Assembly (NCBI RefSeq): GCF_022179445.1
Contig: NZ_BPQU01000038.1
Span: 1-43,963 of the forward strand
Source: Methylobacterium mesophilicum
GTDB taxonomy: Bacteria > Pseudomonadota > Alphaproteobacteria > Rhizobiales > Beijerinckiaceae
Reading direction: 5' to 3'
DNA length: 43,963 bases
Shown here: positions 24,376-32,115 of the stretch, in pieces
How positions within the stretch are numbered: the stretch's first letter is position 1
How the letters are laid out: each line of letters opens with the position of its first letter
Notes under the pieces: model-generated
What the model was told of the DNA's origin: nothing
What the model saw: only the letters and a program-made list of their open reading frames with translations
Database searches by the model: none
Made by a program: the position numbers and the translations under genes

Positions 24376-25944
24376 TCAATGTCCTCCGCCTTCACCGCCC
24401 TGGGCGGTCTTGGCCGATATCAGGAAGCACAACGGGACGACGAGGAACGCCAGGAGCGCGGTGTATTGGTAGACGTTGCTGTAGGCGAGCACCTGAGCCT
24501 GCTTCAGGTAGGTCTGGTAGGTGTGCGCGACGGCTTGTTGATGCACCACCGAGGCGGCGCGTCCGAGCGACCTGAGGGTGTGCTCGCTCTCCTGGATCAG
24601 CGTGTTGTAGCCCTGGCGAAGCGGCGTCATGAACCCTGAGAGGTGTGCCTGGTCGGCCTGCGTCCGCTCCGTGACGGCGGCGGTCGACAGGGAGATCCCG
24701 ACCGAGCCGAACACGTTGCGGAACATCGAGAACAGGGCCGATCCGTCGCTGCGGTACTTCTGCGGCAGCGTCAGGTAGGCCACGGTGGAGATCGGAACGA
24801 ACAGGAACGCCAGCGCCGCCGTCTGCAGCGTGCGCATGAGGACCAGTGTCCGGAAGTCGATGTCGAGCGCGATCCGGCTCGAATAGAACATCGCGCAGCC
24901 CATGAAGGCGAACCCGAACATGATGATGTAACGGGTCTGCACGACCTTCATCAGCATGCCGACGATGGGAATCAGGACGATGACCGCGACGCCCCCAGGC
25001 GACAGGATGAAGCCGGAATCGAGGGCGGGGTAACCGAGCACCTGCTGGGAGAATTGCGGGATCAGGACCGAGCCCGCGTAGAGCAGCGCGCCCAGGGCGC
25101 CGATGAGCAGGCAGCCGACGGCGAAGTTCCGGTCCTTGAACACCCCCAGGTCGATGATCGGCTTCTTCGCGGTGAGCAGCCAGCAGATGGCGCCGAAGAT
25201 CCCGAGGAAGGCGAGGACGGCCATGGTCCGGATGAAGGGCGAGCCGAACCAGCCGTCGTCCTCGCCGCGGTCGATCATGATCTGCATGCAGCCGATGCCG
25301 AGGACGATCAGGCCGAGGCCGACGTAGTCGAGGCCGCGGGAGCGCTTCTCCTTCTCGGCCGGGGGATCCTGGACGAGGTAGGCGTTTGCGAACAGCGTGA
25401 AGATCCCGACCGGCACGTTGATGAAGAAGATCCAGCGCCAGGTCGAATGCTCGACGAGGTAGCCGCCGAGCGTCGGCCCGAGGACCGGGGCGACCACAGT
25501 CGCCACCGCGGTGACCCCGAAGGCGGCGCCGCGTTTGGCCGGCGGGAAGGTGTCGAGGATGATCGATTGCTGGCTCGGCTGCAGGCCGCCGCCGAAGAAG
25601 CCCTGCATCAGTCGGAACACGATGATCTGCCCGAGACTCTGCGACAGCCCGCACAGGAACGACGAGACCGTGAACATGCCGATGCAGATCAGGAAGTAGC
25701 GCTTGCGCCCGATGGTGTCGGACAGCCACCCCGCGATGGTCAGCACGATGCCGTTGGCGACCAGGTACGCCGTCAGCGTGTAGGTGGCCTCGTCGTTCGA
25801 CGCCGCCAGCGACCCGGCGATGTAGGGCAGCGCCACGTTGACGATGGTGGTGTCGAGCACCTCCATGAACGCCGCCAGCGTCACCGCGATGGCGATGAGC
25901 CAGGGGTTGTGGGCGGGCTTCCAGCCGTCCGATGCGCCGCTCAC
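24376..25944 (-). CDS. DHA2-family (EmrB/QacA-type) drug:H+ antiporter
   Basis: A 522-residue 14-helix major-facilitator pump. Markers: LDTTIVNVALPYIAGSL in the first helix (motif D1), GWLSDTIGRKRYF (motif A), and GPTLGGYLVE (motif C of antiporters). It expels drugs or other toxic compounds using the proton gradient and, with the HlyD adaptor and NodT channel, sends them straight out through the outer membrane. GTG 25944 overlaps the adaptor stop in a GTGA junction, marking translational coupling. The open frame extends far upstream, but that part is a shadow of the adaptor gene. Substrate is unknown. Confidence 0.92.
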   Translation of the reverse strand: MSGASDGWKPAHNPWLIAIAVTLAAFMEVLDTTIVNVALPYIAGSLAASNDEATYTLTAYLVANGIVLTIAGWLSDTIGRKRYFLICIGMFTVSSFLCGLSQSLGQIIVFRLMQGFFGGGLQPSQQSIILDTFPPAKRGAAFGVTAVATVVAPVLGPTLGGYLVEHSTWRWIFFINVPVGIFTLFANAYLVQDPPAEKEKRSRGLDYVGLGLIVLGIGCMQIMIDRGEDDGWFGSPFIRTMAVLAFLGIFGAICWLLTAKKPIIDLGVFKDRNFAVGCLLIGALGALLYAGSVLIPQFSQQVLGYPALDSGFILSPGGVAVIVLIPIVGMLMKVVQTRYIIMFGFAFMGCAMFYSSRIALDIDFRTLVLMRTLQTAALAFLFVPISTVAYLTLPQKYRSDGSALFSMFRNVFGSVGISLSTAAVTERTQADQAHLSGFMTPLRQGYNTLIQESEHTLRSLGRAASVVHQQAVAHTYQTYLKQAQVLAYSNVYQYTALLAFLVVPLCFLISAKTAQGGEGGGH

Positions 25945-27359
25945 TTGAGCATCACCGTGGGTTCGACGCTGACGCCCAGGGGCAAGGGTTCGTCCTTCCT
26001 CAGGCCGCTGTCGATGACGATCTTCACCGGCACGCGCTGGACGATCTTGATGAAGTTGCCGGTGGCGTTCTCGGCCGGGAAGGCCGAGAACTTCGAGCCC
26101 GACCCGCGCTGGATCGAGTCGACGTGCCCTTGCAGGTCGAGATCGGGGTAGGCGTCGATGGCGACCTTGACGCGTTGCCCCGGGCGCATGCCGTCGAGCT
26201 CGGTCTCCTTGTAGTTGGCCGTGACCCAGACGTCGGTGGTGACCAGCGACATGACCTGCTGCCCGGCGGTGAGGTAGTCGCCGGCGTTGACGTTGCGCTT
26301 CGTGACCCAGCCGTCCTGGGATGCGCGCACCACGCTCCACTCGATGTTGAGGTTGGCCTGGTCGACCTGCGCCTTCGCCTGCTCTGCCTGACCCTTGAGC
26401 TGGTCGACCTGCTGCTCGGACTGGCCGATGTTCTGCTGGACCGGCATGGCCTGGACCAGGCGCGCCTGCGCCTGCTCGACCTGGGCCTTGGCCTGCTGGT
26501 AGTTCGCCGCCGTGGTGTCGACCTCCTGCTGCGTCGTCGCCAGCTTGGGCAGGCTCTTCTGCCGGTCGAAATTGGCCTGCTGCAGGGCGAGGTTAGCCTT
26601 GGCCGAGTCGAGGTTCGCCTGCGCGAGCTGGAGCGCGGCGGGGAAGTTCTTCTTCGCGATCTCGACGCCGAGCCGCTGGTTGGCGATCTGCGCGTTGTTG
26701 GCGTCGAGCTGACCCTGGGCCTGCTCGCGGCTGTAGACGAACTGGCGCGGGTCGATGCGGAATAGCGGATCGCCCTTGTGCACGAACTGGTTGTCGGTGA
26801 CGTCGAGGGCGATGACCTGACCGGCGACCTGCGGGGCGACGTTGACGATGTTACCGTCGGTGTAGGCGTCGTCGGTGCTGATCTTCCCCCGGGTCGACAG
26901 CCAGTAATAAAGGCCACCTCCGGCCAGCAGCAGCAGGACCACGGCCGCGATCCCGATCACCAGCGGCCGGCGTTTCTTTCGGGCTCTCTGGTCGTCCCCG
27001 TCGTCGCCCTTGTCCGCGTCCGAGTTCTTTTTGTCCTCCTGCTCGTCGCTATCCTCGCTCCGGCCTCGGTCACGTCCGGCATCCGACCTCTGGTCGCGAC
27101 GATCCTGCTCGTCGCGGCCGCGGCGGGGCCGTTCGTCGTCACGGCGATCAGGCGCCGATCGATCGTCGTCGTCACGGCCGGATCTGTCCCGGTTCGGACG
27201 CGCACCTTCGTCGGGAGGGCGCCGCCGCCCGTCGGCGTCGTCGGGATGGCTGTCGTCGTACCGGGCCCCTGCGCGCCGCATCGAGCCGACATCAAGCATG
27301 TCCCGTCGGCTTGCGGACCGCCTTGGCGATCGGAAGTCGTCTACATCGTCTTCGCGCAT
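25941..27359 (-). CDS. HlyD/EmrA-family adaptor with charged N-terminal extension
   Basis: The periplasmic adaptor of the efflux system. From about residue 130 it is typical EmrA: a transmembrane helix (LVIGIAAVVLLLLAGG), the lipoyl-type half (STDDAYTDGNIVNVAPQVAG), a long helical hairpin rich in Gln/Ala, and the beta-barrel end (GDYLTAGQQVMSLV). The first 128 residues are unusual: almost entirely Asp, Arg, Glu and Gly, with many DD, RR and RD pairs, on the cytoplasmic side. No good ribosome site precedes ATG 27359; an in-frame ATG at 27299 would shorten but not remove the extension. Codon use there could also reflect a spurious frame, so the true N-terminus needs proof. Confidence 0.85.
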   Translation of the reverse strand: MREDDVDDFRSPRRSASRRDMLDVGSMRRAGARYDDSHPDDADGRRRPPDEGARPNRDRSGRDDDDRSAPDRRDDERPRRGRDEQDRRDQRSDAGRDRGRSEDSDEQEDKKNSDADKGDDGDDQRARKKRRPLVIGIAAVVLLLLAGGGLYYWLSTRGKISTDDAYTDGNIVNVAPQVAGQVIALDVTDNQFVHKGDPLFRIDPRQFVYSREQAQGQLDANNAQIANQRLGVEIAKKNFPAALQLAQANLDSAKANLALQQANFDRQKSLPKLATTQQEVDTTAANYQQAKAQVEQAQARLVQAMPVQQNIGQSEQQVDQLKGQAEQAKAQVDQANLNIEWSVVRASQDGWVTKRNVNAGDYLTAGQQVMSLVTTDVWVTANYKETELDGMRPGQRVKVAIDAYPDLDLQGHVDSIQRGSGSKFSAFPAENATGNFIKIVQRVPVKIVIDSGLRKDEPLPLGVSVEPTVMLK

Positions 27360-27456
27360 GGAGGGGGACGTAAGCCTCTGCTCTCGCTAAGCTCTCAGCG
27401 AGATAATGTGGACGCGCCCATCGGAAGCCGGTAGGAACATCTGAACCGAACGTTTC

Positions 27457-27473
27457 GTTTCTAATCTAGAAAC
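27457..27473. promoter_or_regulatory. TetR-type operator palindrome
   Basis: GTTTCTA-ATC-TAGAAAC is a perfect inverted repeat with 7-bp arms and a 3-nt spacer. It lies 9 bp upstream of the tetR ATG and about 98 bp upstream of the adaptor start, between the divergent genes, exactly where a self-regulating TetR repressor would block both promoters. Confidence 0.72.
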
Positions 27474-27481
27474 AGGTGGTT

Positions 27482-28135
27482 ATGTCAAGCGAAACGGTCG
27501 GTTCGGAAAAGCGCTCGCGGGTTCGTGTTCCACGCGGCGATCGGCGTCGTGCGGAGATCGCGGCGGTCGCGGAACAGGTGTTCCTCAAGCACGGCTTCTC
27601 GGACACCACGATGCGACTGGTGGCGGTCGAAGCCGGCGCTTCGACCGAGACGGTTTACCGCCACTTCGGTTCGAAGGATGACCTGTTCATCGAGGTGGTG
27701 GGCAATCGTACGCTCGAACTCAGACAGCGGATCGATACCGACCTCGAAAGTACCGGGCCGCTGCAAACCGTCCTTAAGGCTGTCGGGACGAAGCTCTACG
27801 AAGCGATGGTCATGCCGGAAATGTCGGCGCTTGCACGCATCATCGTCGCCGAGGTCTCGCGTAATCCCGCCCTGGGTGAAGCCTTCTACGCCATGTGCCC
27901 CGGTCGTACGCTGCACAAGCTGACAGAATACTTGAAGGACGCCCAGGCTCGCAGTACGTTCATCGGGGACGACCCGGAACTCGCAGCGAATATGTTCATC
28001 GGGCTGATCATCGGAAAGATCGTCCCGGTGCGCCTATTCATTCCCCATAGGGATGAACATGGTACCGAGCGCATGCAAGGCCATGTCGACGAGGCGGTCC
28101 GGATCTTCCTCGCTGTCTACCATGCGAAGGCTTGA
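27482..28135 (+). CDS. TetR-family repressor
   Basis: A 217-residue TetR-family regulator. The DNA-binding head reads RRAEIAAVAEQVFLKHGFSDTTMRLVAVEAGAS-TETVYRHFGSKDDLFIEVV, textbook for the family; the C-terminal helical domain (AKLYEAMVMPEMSALARIIV-like) should bind the inducer. ATG 27482 has AGG about 5 nt upstream. It is divergent from the hlyD-MFS-nodT operon with a perfect palindrome in the gap, so it most likely represses that operon and itself until a pump substrate binds. Confidence 0.9.
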   Translation: MSSETVGSEKRSRVRVPRGDRRRAEIAAVAEQVFLKHGFSDTTMRLVAVEAGASTETVYRHFGSKDDLFIEVVGNRTLELRQRIDTDLESTGPLQTVLKAVGTKLYEAMVMPEMSALARIIVAEVSRNPALGEAFYAMCPGRTLHKLTEYLKDAQARSTFIGDDPELAANMFIGLIIGKIVPVRLFIPHRDEHGTERMQGHVDEAVRIFLAVYHAKA

Positions 28136-28690
28136 CCGGAACCGATACGATATCGACCGCAGGATCTCGTCTTGACCTAAGCCCCAGAACGTCCGCTCCC
28201 GAACGTAAAGGCAGTTGCCGCTTCCCACCCCGAGCCGAAGTTGCCGGACGGCCGGCGAATGGCCGCTTTCGGGAAGCGCTGATGGCGGTCCCTACGACTG
28301 TGTTGGGTCGTAAGCGGTCCCAAGGTGTCGGAACGATCCGTCAGGCTTCGAGCACTAGCGCGGCGACATTCCACGGGTTCTTCTTGAACCGACGACCGGA
28401 TCGGACGCAGTGCCATCGTCCCTCACGCGTCGCGATCTGCTGCAGGTCCTGTGATGCTTCCCTAGCGAGATCCTAACGCAACGCCTATCGACAGCCGGAA
28501 TGCTCGTGTTCACGGCTCTTATTAATCTGAGCGCAGATGATGAGCGCGGTGCCACCAATGGCCGCCGCCATGCAGTAGCCTTCCGATTGGTTCTGTCCGA
28601 ATACCAATCACGTCAACCTGGCCTCCGCCCTTCTGGTGACAGGTTCGCAGCGCCCAATCCCAAGCTCGTTCTGAATGCGTCATACTGGTC
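28136..28690. other. Gene-free stretch between tetR and the MocR-type gene
   Basis: No gene is supported; frames on both strands lack ribosome sites and motifs. It contains a partial copy of the interspersed repeat: TGTTGGGTCGTAAGCGGTCC begins at 28301, preceded by AGAACGTCCGCTCCC near 28187 and GGCCGCTTTCGGGAAGCG near 28261. These words resemble the flanks of the other copies. Confidence 0.45.
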
Positions 28691-30130
28691 TCAGATGTAG
28701 TTGGAGGCGAGAGCTGGTGAGCCTTCGAGCGCGTGGGCGAGTACTTCCAGGCCTTGCGTGATCTGCTGCCGGGTCGCCGGGCCGCCAAGACAGAGGCGTA
28801 CGGCTTCGGGCGGCGGTCCCGCCACACAGAAGGGGTCGCTGCCGACGACGCCCAGGCCCGCCGATCGCCCCTGGCTGGCGAAGGCCGAGCGCGTCCAGCC
28901 GTCCGGGAGCGTGATCCAGACATGGAAGCCGTGCGGATCGGCTGTGTAGGTTCCGACCGGAAGCAGCGCGGCCACGATCCGTTGACGTGCTGCGGACTCC
29001 TCGCGGACGAACCGGACAATGTCCTCGGCCGTCCCGTCCATGATCCAGCGCGTCGTCAGCGCCGTCGAGATCGGCGAGGCCATGACGGTCGCTGCGCGCA
29101 GGGCGCCCGCGAGCGGGAGGGCTGCACGAGCGCTCGGAGCCACTAGGAAGGCGAGCCGGAGGCCGGCGCCCAGGCACTTGGCCACGCCCGCCACGTAGTA
29201 GGTGATCTCGGGCGCGAGTTCCGAGAAGCTCGGGGGTGGCGTCGGGCAGATGCGTGCGTAGGCGTCGTCCTCAATGATGGTGACGGCGTAGCGCCGCGCC
29301 ACTGCGATGATGGCTTCTCGCCGAGCCCGGGGGACCGTCGCCGTCGTGGGGTTCTGCAGCAGAGGGTTCAGGTAGATGGCCTTCGGCGCGACCTTGGTGC
29401 ATGCGGCCGCGAATGCGTCGGGATCGACCCCGTGCCGGTCCATGGGCAGATCAACGAGGCGCAGCCCGAGATGCGCCGCAAGCGCACGGATGCCCGGATA
29501 GGTAATGCGCTCCGCGCAGATGGTGTCACCCCGCTGGGCGACCTGTCCCAGTACGCTGGACAAGGCGCTGTGCGCGCCCGGGCAGATCAACAGGCGTTCC
29601 CGCGTCGCGTCGATCCCGCGGCCGCTCAACCACAGCAGCGCCGCGACCTTGTCCTCGTCGGTCCCACCGAAACCCTGGTACCGCAACAAATTGGCGAGAT
29701 CGCCAGATAGCTCCGCGAACGAAGCCTGCATGCGCGCCTGCAGGGCCGGTGTGTCGGGCTCGGGAGGCAGGTTCATGGTGAAGTCGACCGGCCCGACCCG
29801 GGGGGCGCCGGCACCGCCGCTCGGACGGGCAGAGCGCGCGGGATCGACCACGAACGTCCCTTGGCCGACGCGTCCCTCGATCAGACCGCGCTTGTGCGCC
29901 TCGACGTATCCCCGGGATACAGTCGTGAAGTTCAGGTCGAGCGCCTCGGCCAGAGCCCGCTGGGTCGGCAGGCGCGTACCGGGCGTCAGGCGCCCCGTGC
30001 GGATATCGTCCGTCAAGGCTTCCGCGATCGCCAGATAGTGCGGCTTGCCCCACCGCTTCAGGTCCGGCGTCCAGGTCCCGGCCGACACATTCTGGGCCCC
30101 GGCTCGTCCGTCTCGTTCGTTCGCATTCAT
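28691..30130 (-). CDS. MocR-type regulator (GntR helix-turn-helix fused to aminotransferase fold)
   Basis: A 479-residue MocR/PdxR/GabR-type regulator. Residues 25-100 form a GntR winged helix (YLAIAEALTDDIRTGRL, LPTQRALAEALDLNFTTVSRGYVEA), and the rest is a fold-type-I aminotransferase domain with NPLLQNPT, IIEDDAY and a lysine for pyridoxal phosphate in GVAKCLGAGLRLAFL. Members bind DNA through direct or inverted repeats and respond to amines or PLP adducts. ATG 30130 is taken as the start; ATG 30160 lies at the edge of the ATTGTATG sites and has no ribosome site. It is divergent from the Nit1 operon and is the obvious candidate regulator. It could also act as an activator, as several MocR proteins do. 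Confidence 0.88.
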   Translation of the reverse strand: MNANERDGRAGAQNVSAGTWTPDLKRWGKPHYLAIAEALTDDIRTGRLTPGTRLPTQRALAEALDLNFTTVSRGYVEAHKRGLIEGRVGQGTFVVDPARSARPSGGAGAPRVGPVDFTMNLPPEPDTPALQARMQASFAELSGDLANLLRYQGFGGTDEDKVAALLWLSGRGIDATRERLLICPGAHSALSSVLGQVAQRGDTICAERITYPGIRALAAHLGLRLVDLPMDRHGVDPDAFAAACTKVAPKAIYLNPLLQNPTTATVPRARREAIIAVARRYAVTIIEDDAYARICPTPPPSFSELAPEITYYVAGVAKCLGAGLRLAFLVAPSARAALPLAGALRAATVMASPISTALTTRWIMDGTAEDIVRFVREESAARQRIVAALLPVGTYTADPHGFHVWITLPDGWTRSAFASQGRSAGLGVVGSDPFCVAGPPPEAVRLCLGGPATRQQITQGLEVLAHALEGSPALASNYI

Positions 30131-30490
30131 TCGCCGAGCGCCCACACCGTCAATATGCATTCAATGTTACATTGTATGGCTTGCAAGCACCATACCGCGG
30201 AGCCGCCGCGGTAGCGCGAACCCAAATATCCATACAATCCAGGCAATCGATGGTCTATCGGCGCGCAGTCTGTGATGACATGATGGACATAACCTGCTGT
30301 AAAACTGGGCGATGATGAGCGGCGTTCGTAAATATGGATGCTCGCTTTGATCGTATAATTGTATGCAGGACGCTACGGCTCATTGATCGGTTTATTGATC
30401 GACGGGGTTTGGCACATCGCTTGCCATGGATGTCGGGTGATCGTTCGCAGCTTCGCCTGTCGCGGTCCCATCCTTCAAGGAGCGAGAACA
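30131..30490. promoter_or_regulatory. MocR/Nit1 divergent control region with ATTGTATG repeats
   Basis: The word ATTGTATGG occurs at 30171-30179, its exact reverse complement CCATACAAT at 30230-30238, and ATTGTATG again at 30358-30365. GTATGG at 30174-30179 also pairs with CCATAC at 30190-30195 around a CTTGCAAG core. A perfect TATAAT (30354-30359) forms a -10 box for the Nit1 operon, with no good -35 box 17 bp upstream, as is common for activator-dependent promoters; the third repeat overlaps its downstream edge. These are the likely MocR-type operators. Confidence 0.65.
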
Positions 30491-30973
30491 ATGCCTGCCG
30501 TGAACCGCGAGCACCACAAGAAGGGCGACTTCCTGGTCGACTACGAAGAGAAGGTCTTCGAGGACGTGAAGGCCGAACCGGGCCAAAAGGCGCTCGTTAC
30601 CTTCCACACGGTGGCCTTTGAGGGCTCGATCGGCCTCGTCAACCTGCTCCAGGCCACCCGCCTGCAGCGGAAGGGCTTCGAGACGTCCATCCTGCTCTAC
30701 GGCCCCGGCATCACGCTCGGCGTGCAGCGCGGCTTCCCGCGCCTCGGCGACGAGGCCTTCCCGGGACACCTGAACTTCAACAACCAGCTTGAGAAGTTCA
30801 TGGCCGAGGGCGGCAAGGTCTACGCCTGCCGGTTCTCGACCCAGGCCCTCTACGGCCACGGCGAGGCAGCCTTCATCGAGGGCATCCGCATGATCAACCC
30901 GCTCGACGTCCTAGACTGCATCCTCCTGCACAAGCGCGACAACGCGGTGATCATCGACACCTGGACCGTCTGA
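30491..30973 (+). CDS. MSMEG_0572/Sll0783-family Nit1 cluster protein
   Basis: First gene of the Nit1 cluster, a 160-residue protein of the family named after M. smegmatis MSMEG_0572 and Synechocystis Sll0783, annotated as nitrogen-starvation response; its reaction is unknown. Its fold resembles small DsrE-like proteins: alternating strands and helices with LVTFHTVAFEGSIGLVNLL and GFETSILLYGPGITLGVQRG, and a Cys in KVYACRFSTQALYG. ATG 30491 has AAGGAG 9 nt upstream; the frame's earlier starts lie in the control region. It is separated from the nitrilase gene by 65 nt holding a GC hairpin, unlike the tightly packed remainder. It corresponds to nitB in the Nit1C naming, as I recall it. Confidence 0.9.
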   Translation: MPAVNREHHKKGDFLVDYEEKVFEDVKAEPGQKALVTFHTVAFEGSIGLVNLLQATRLQRKGFETSILLYGPGITLGVQRGFPRLGDEAFPGHLNFNNQLEKFMAEGGKVYACRFSTQALYGHGEAAFIEGIRMINPLDVLDCILLHKRDNAVIIDTWTV

Positions 30974-30991
30974 GGACCCGCGCATCGCATC

Positions 30992-31018
30992 CGGCGGCCG
31001 CACGCCACGCGGCCGCCG
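30992..31018 (+). other. Intercistronic GC hairpin in the Nit1 operon
   Basis: CGGCGGCCGC (30992-31001) and GCGGCCGCCG (31009-31018) form a perfect 10-bp stem with a 7-nt loop between the first and second Nit1 genes. No T-run follows, so it is not a full terminator. A stable hairpin here could protect or process the upstream message and give unequal amounts of the first protein and the rest. Confidence 0.55.
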
Positions 31019-31038
31019 TCACAGCCGGAGGATCGCCC

Positions 31039-32115
31039 ATGTCAGACAACCGGATCGTGCGGGCTGCCGCCGTCCAGATCGCGCCGGACCTCGACCGTCC
31101 CGAGGGCACGCTGGAGCGGGTGCTCAACGCCATCGACGAGGCCGCCGCCAAGGGCGCGCGGTTCATGGTCTTCCCCGAGACCTTCGTGCCCTACTACCCT
31201 TACTTCTCGTTCGTGCTGCCGCCGGCCATGCAGGGCGCGGAGCATCTCAAGCTCTACGAGCGCGCCGTGACGGTGCCGGGACCCGTCACCCAGGCCGTTT
31301 CCGCCGCCGCCCGGCGCCACGGTGCCGTCATCGTGCTCGGGATCAACGAGCGCGACTACGGTTCGCTCTACAACGCGCAGCTCATCTTCGATGCAGACGG
31401 CACCCTGAAGCTGAAGCGGCGCAAGATCACGCCGACCTACCACGAGCGCATGGTCTGGGGTCAGGGCGACGGCGCCGGGCTCACCGTGGTGGAGACGGCC
31501 GTGGGGCGGGTCGGCGCCCTGGCCTGCTGGGAGCACTACAACCCGCTGGCGCGGTACGCCCTGATGGCGAGGCACGAGGAGATCCACGCCGCCCAGTTCC
31601 CGGGCTCCCTCGTCGGCCAGATCTTCGCCGACCAGATGGAGGTGACGATCCGTCACCACGCCCTCGAAGCCGCCTGCTTCGTCGTCAACGCCACCGGCTG
31701 GCTCACCGACGAGCAGGTGGCGCAGGTCTGTCCGGACGAGCGCCTGCGCGGCGCCTGCCGCGGCGGCAACTGCACCGCCATCGTCTCGCCCGAGGGCAAG
31801 CACCTCGCCGAACCGCTCGGACCCGGCGAGGGCATCCTCATCGCCGACATGGACCTCGCGCTGGTGACCAAGCGCAAGCGGATGATGGACTCGGTCGGCC
31901 ACTACGCCCGGCCGGAACTCCTCAGCCTTCTTCACGACGACCGACCGGCCTCGTTCGTGCACCAGCCGAACCGTTCCCAGACCGTTTCCCGGAGCCTCGA
32001 CCATGAGCAGCAGCCCGCTTCCGACGAGCCTTCCCACGCATCCGCCGGTCATGGCGGCCCTGGTCGGGATGCCGACGGAACGCCTGATCAACGCGTTGCA
32101 GTCCTACGGCGTTAG
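31039..32115 (+). CDS. nitC: Nit1-type nitrilase
   Basis: A 358-residue nitrilase-superfamily enzyme that hydrolyses a nitrile (R-CN) to acid and ammonia. The catalytic triad is visible: Glu47 in FPETFVPYYPYFS, Lys129 in KRRKITPTYHER, and Cys163 in LACWEHYNPL. The cluster context marks it as the Nit1 type, the central enzyme of the Nit1C cluster tied to cyanide assimilation. The last 38 codons overlap the radical SAM gene by 113 nt, and that tail (from about ASFVHQ) is beyond the normal end of the fold, being Gly/Ser/Asp-rich and probably disordered. GGAGGATCGCCC gives a good ribosome site before ATG 31039. Confidence 0.94.
   Translation: MSDNRIVRAAAVQIAPDLDRPEGTLERVLNAIDEAAAKGARFMVFPETFVPYYPYFSFVLPPAMQGAEHLKLYERAVTVPGPVTQAVSAAARRHGAVIVLGINERDYGSLYNAQLIFDADGTLKLKRRKITPTYHERMVWGQGDGAGLTVVETAVGRVGALACWEHYNPLARYALMARHEEIHAAQFPGSLVGQIFADQMEVTIRHHALEAACFVVNATGWLTDEQVAQVCPDERLRGACRGGNCTAIVSPEGKHLAEPLGPGEGILIADMDLALVTKRKRMMDSVGHYARPELLSLLHDDRPASFVHQPNRSQTVSRSLDHEQQPASDEPSHASAGHGGPGRDADGTPDQRVAVLRR

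Noticed and set aside
22773..24575. 600-codon frame antisense to the NodT gene
   Set aside because: Arginine/glycine/leucine-biased shadow of a high-GC gene; the other strand has all NodT motifs.
24643..26151. 502-codon frame antisense to the MFS pump gene
   Set aside because: Asp/Glu/Arg-rich shadow; the opposite strand encodes an unmistakable 14-helix transporter.
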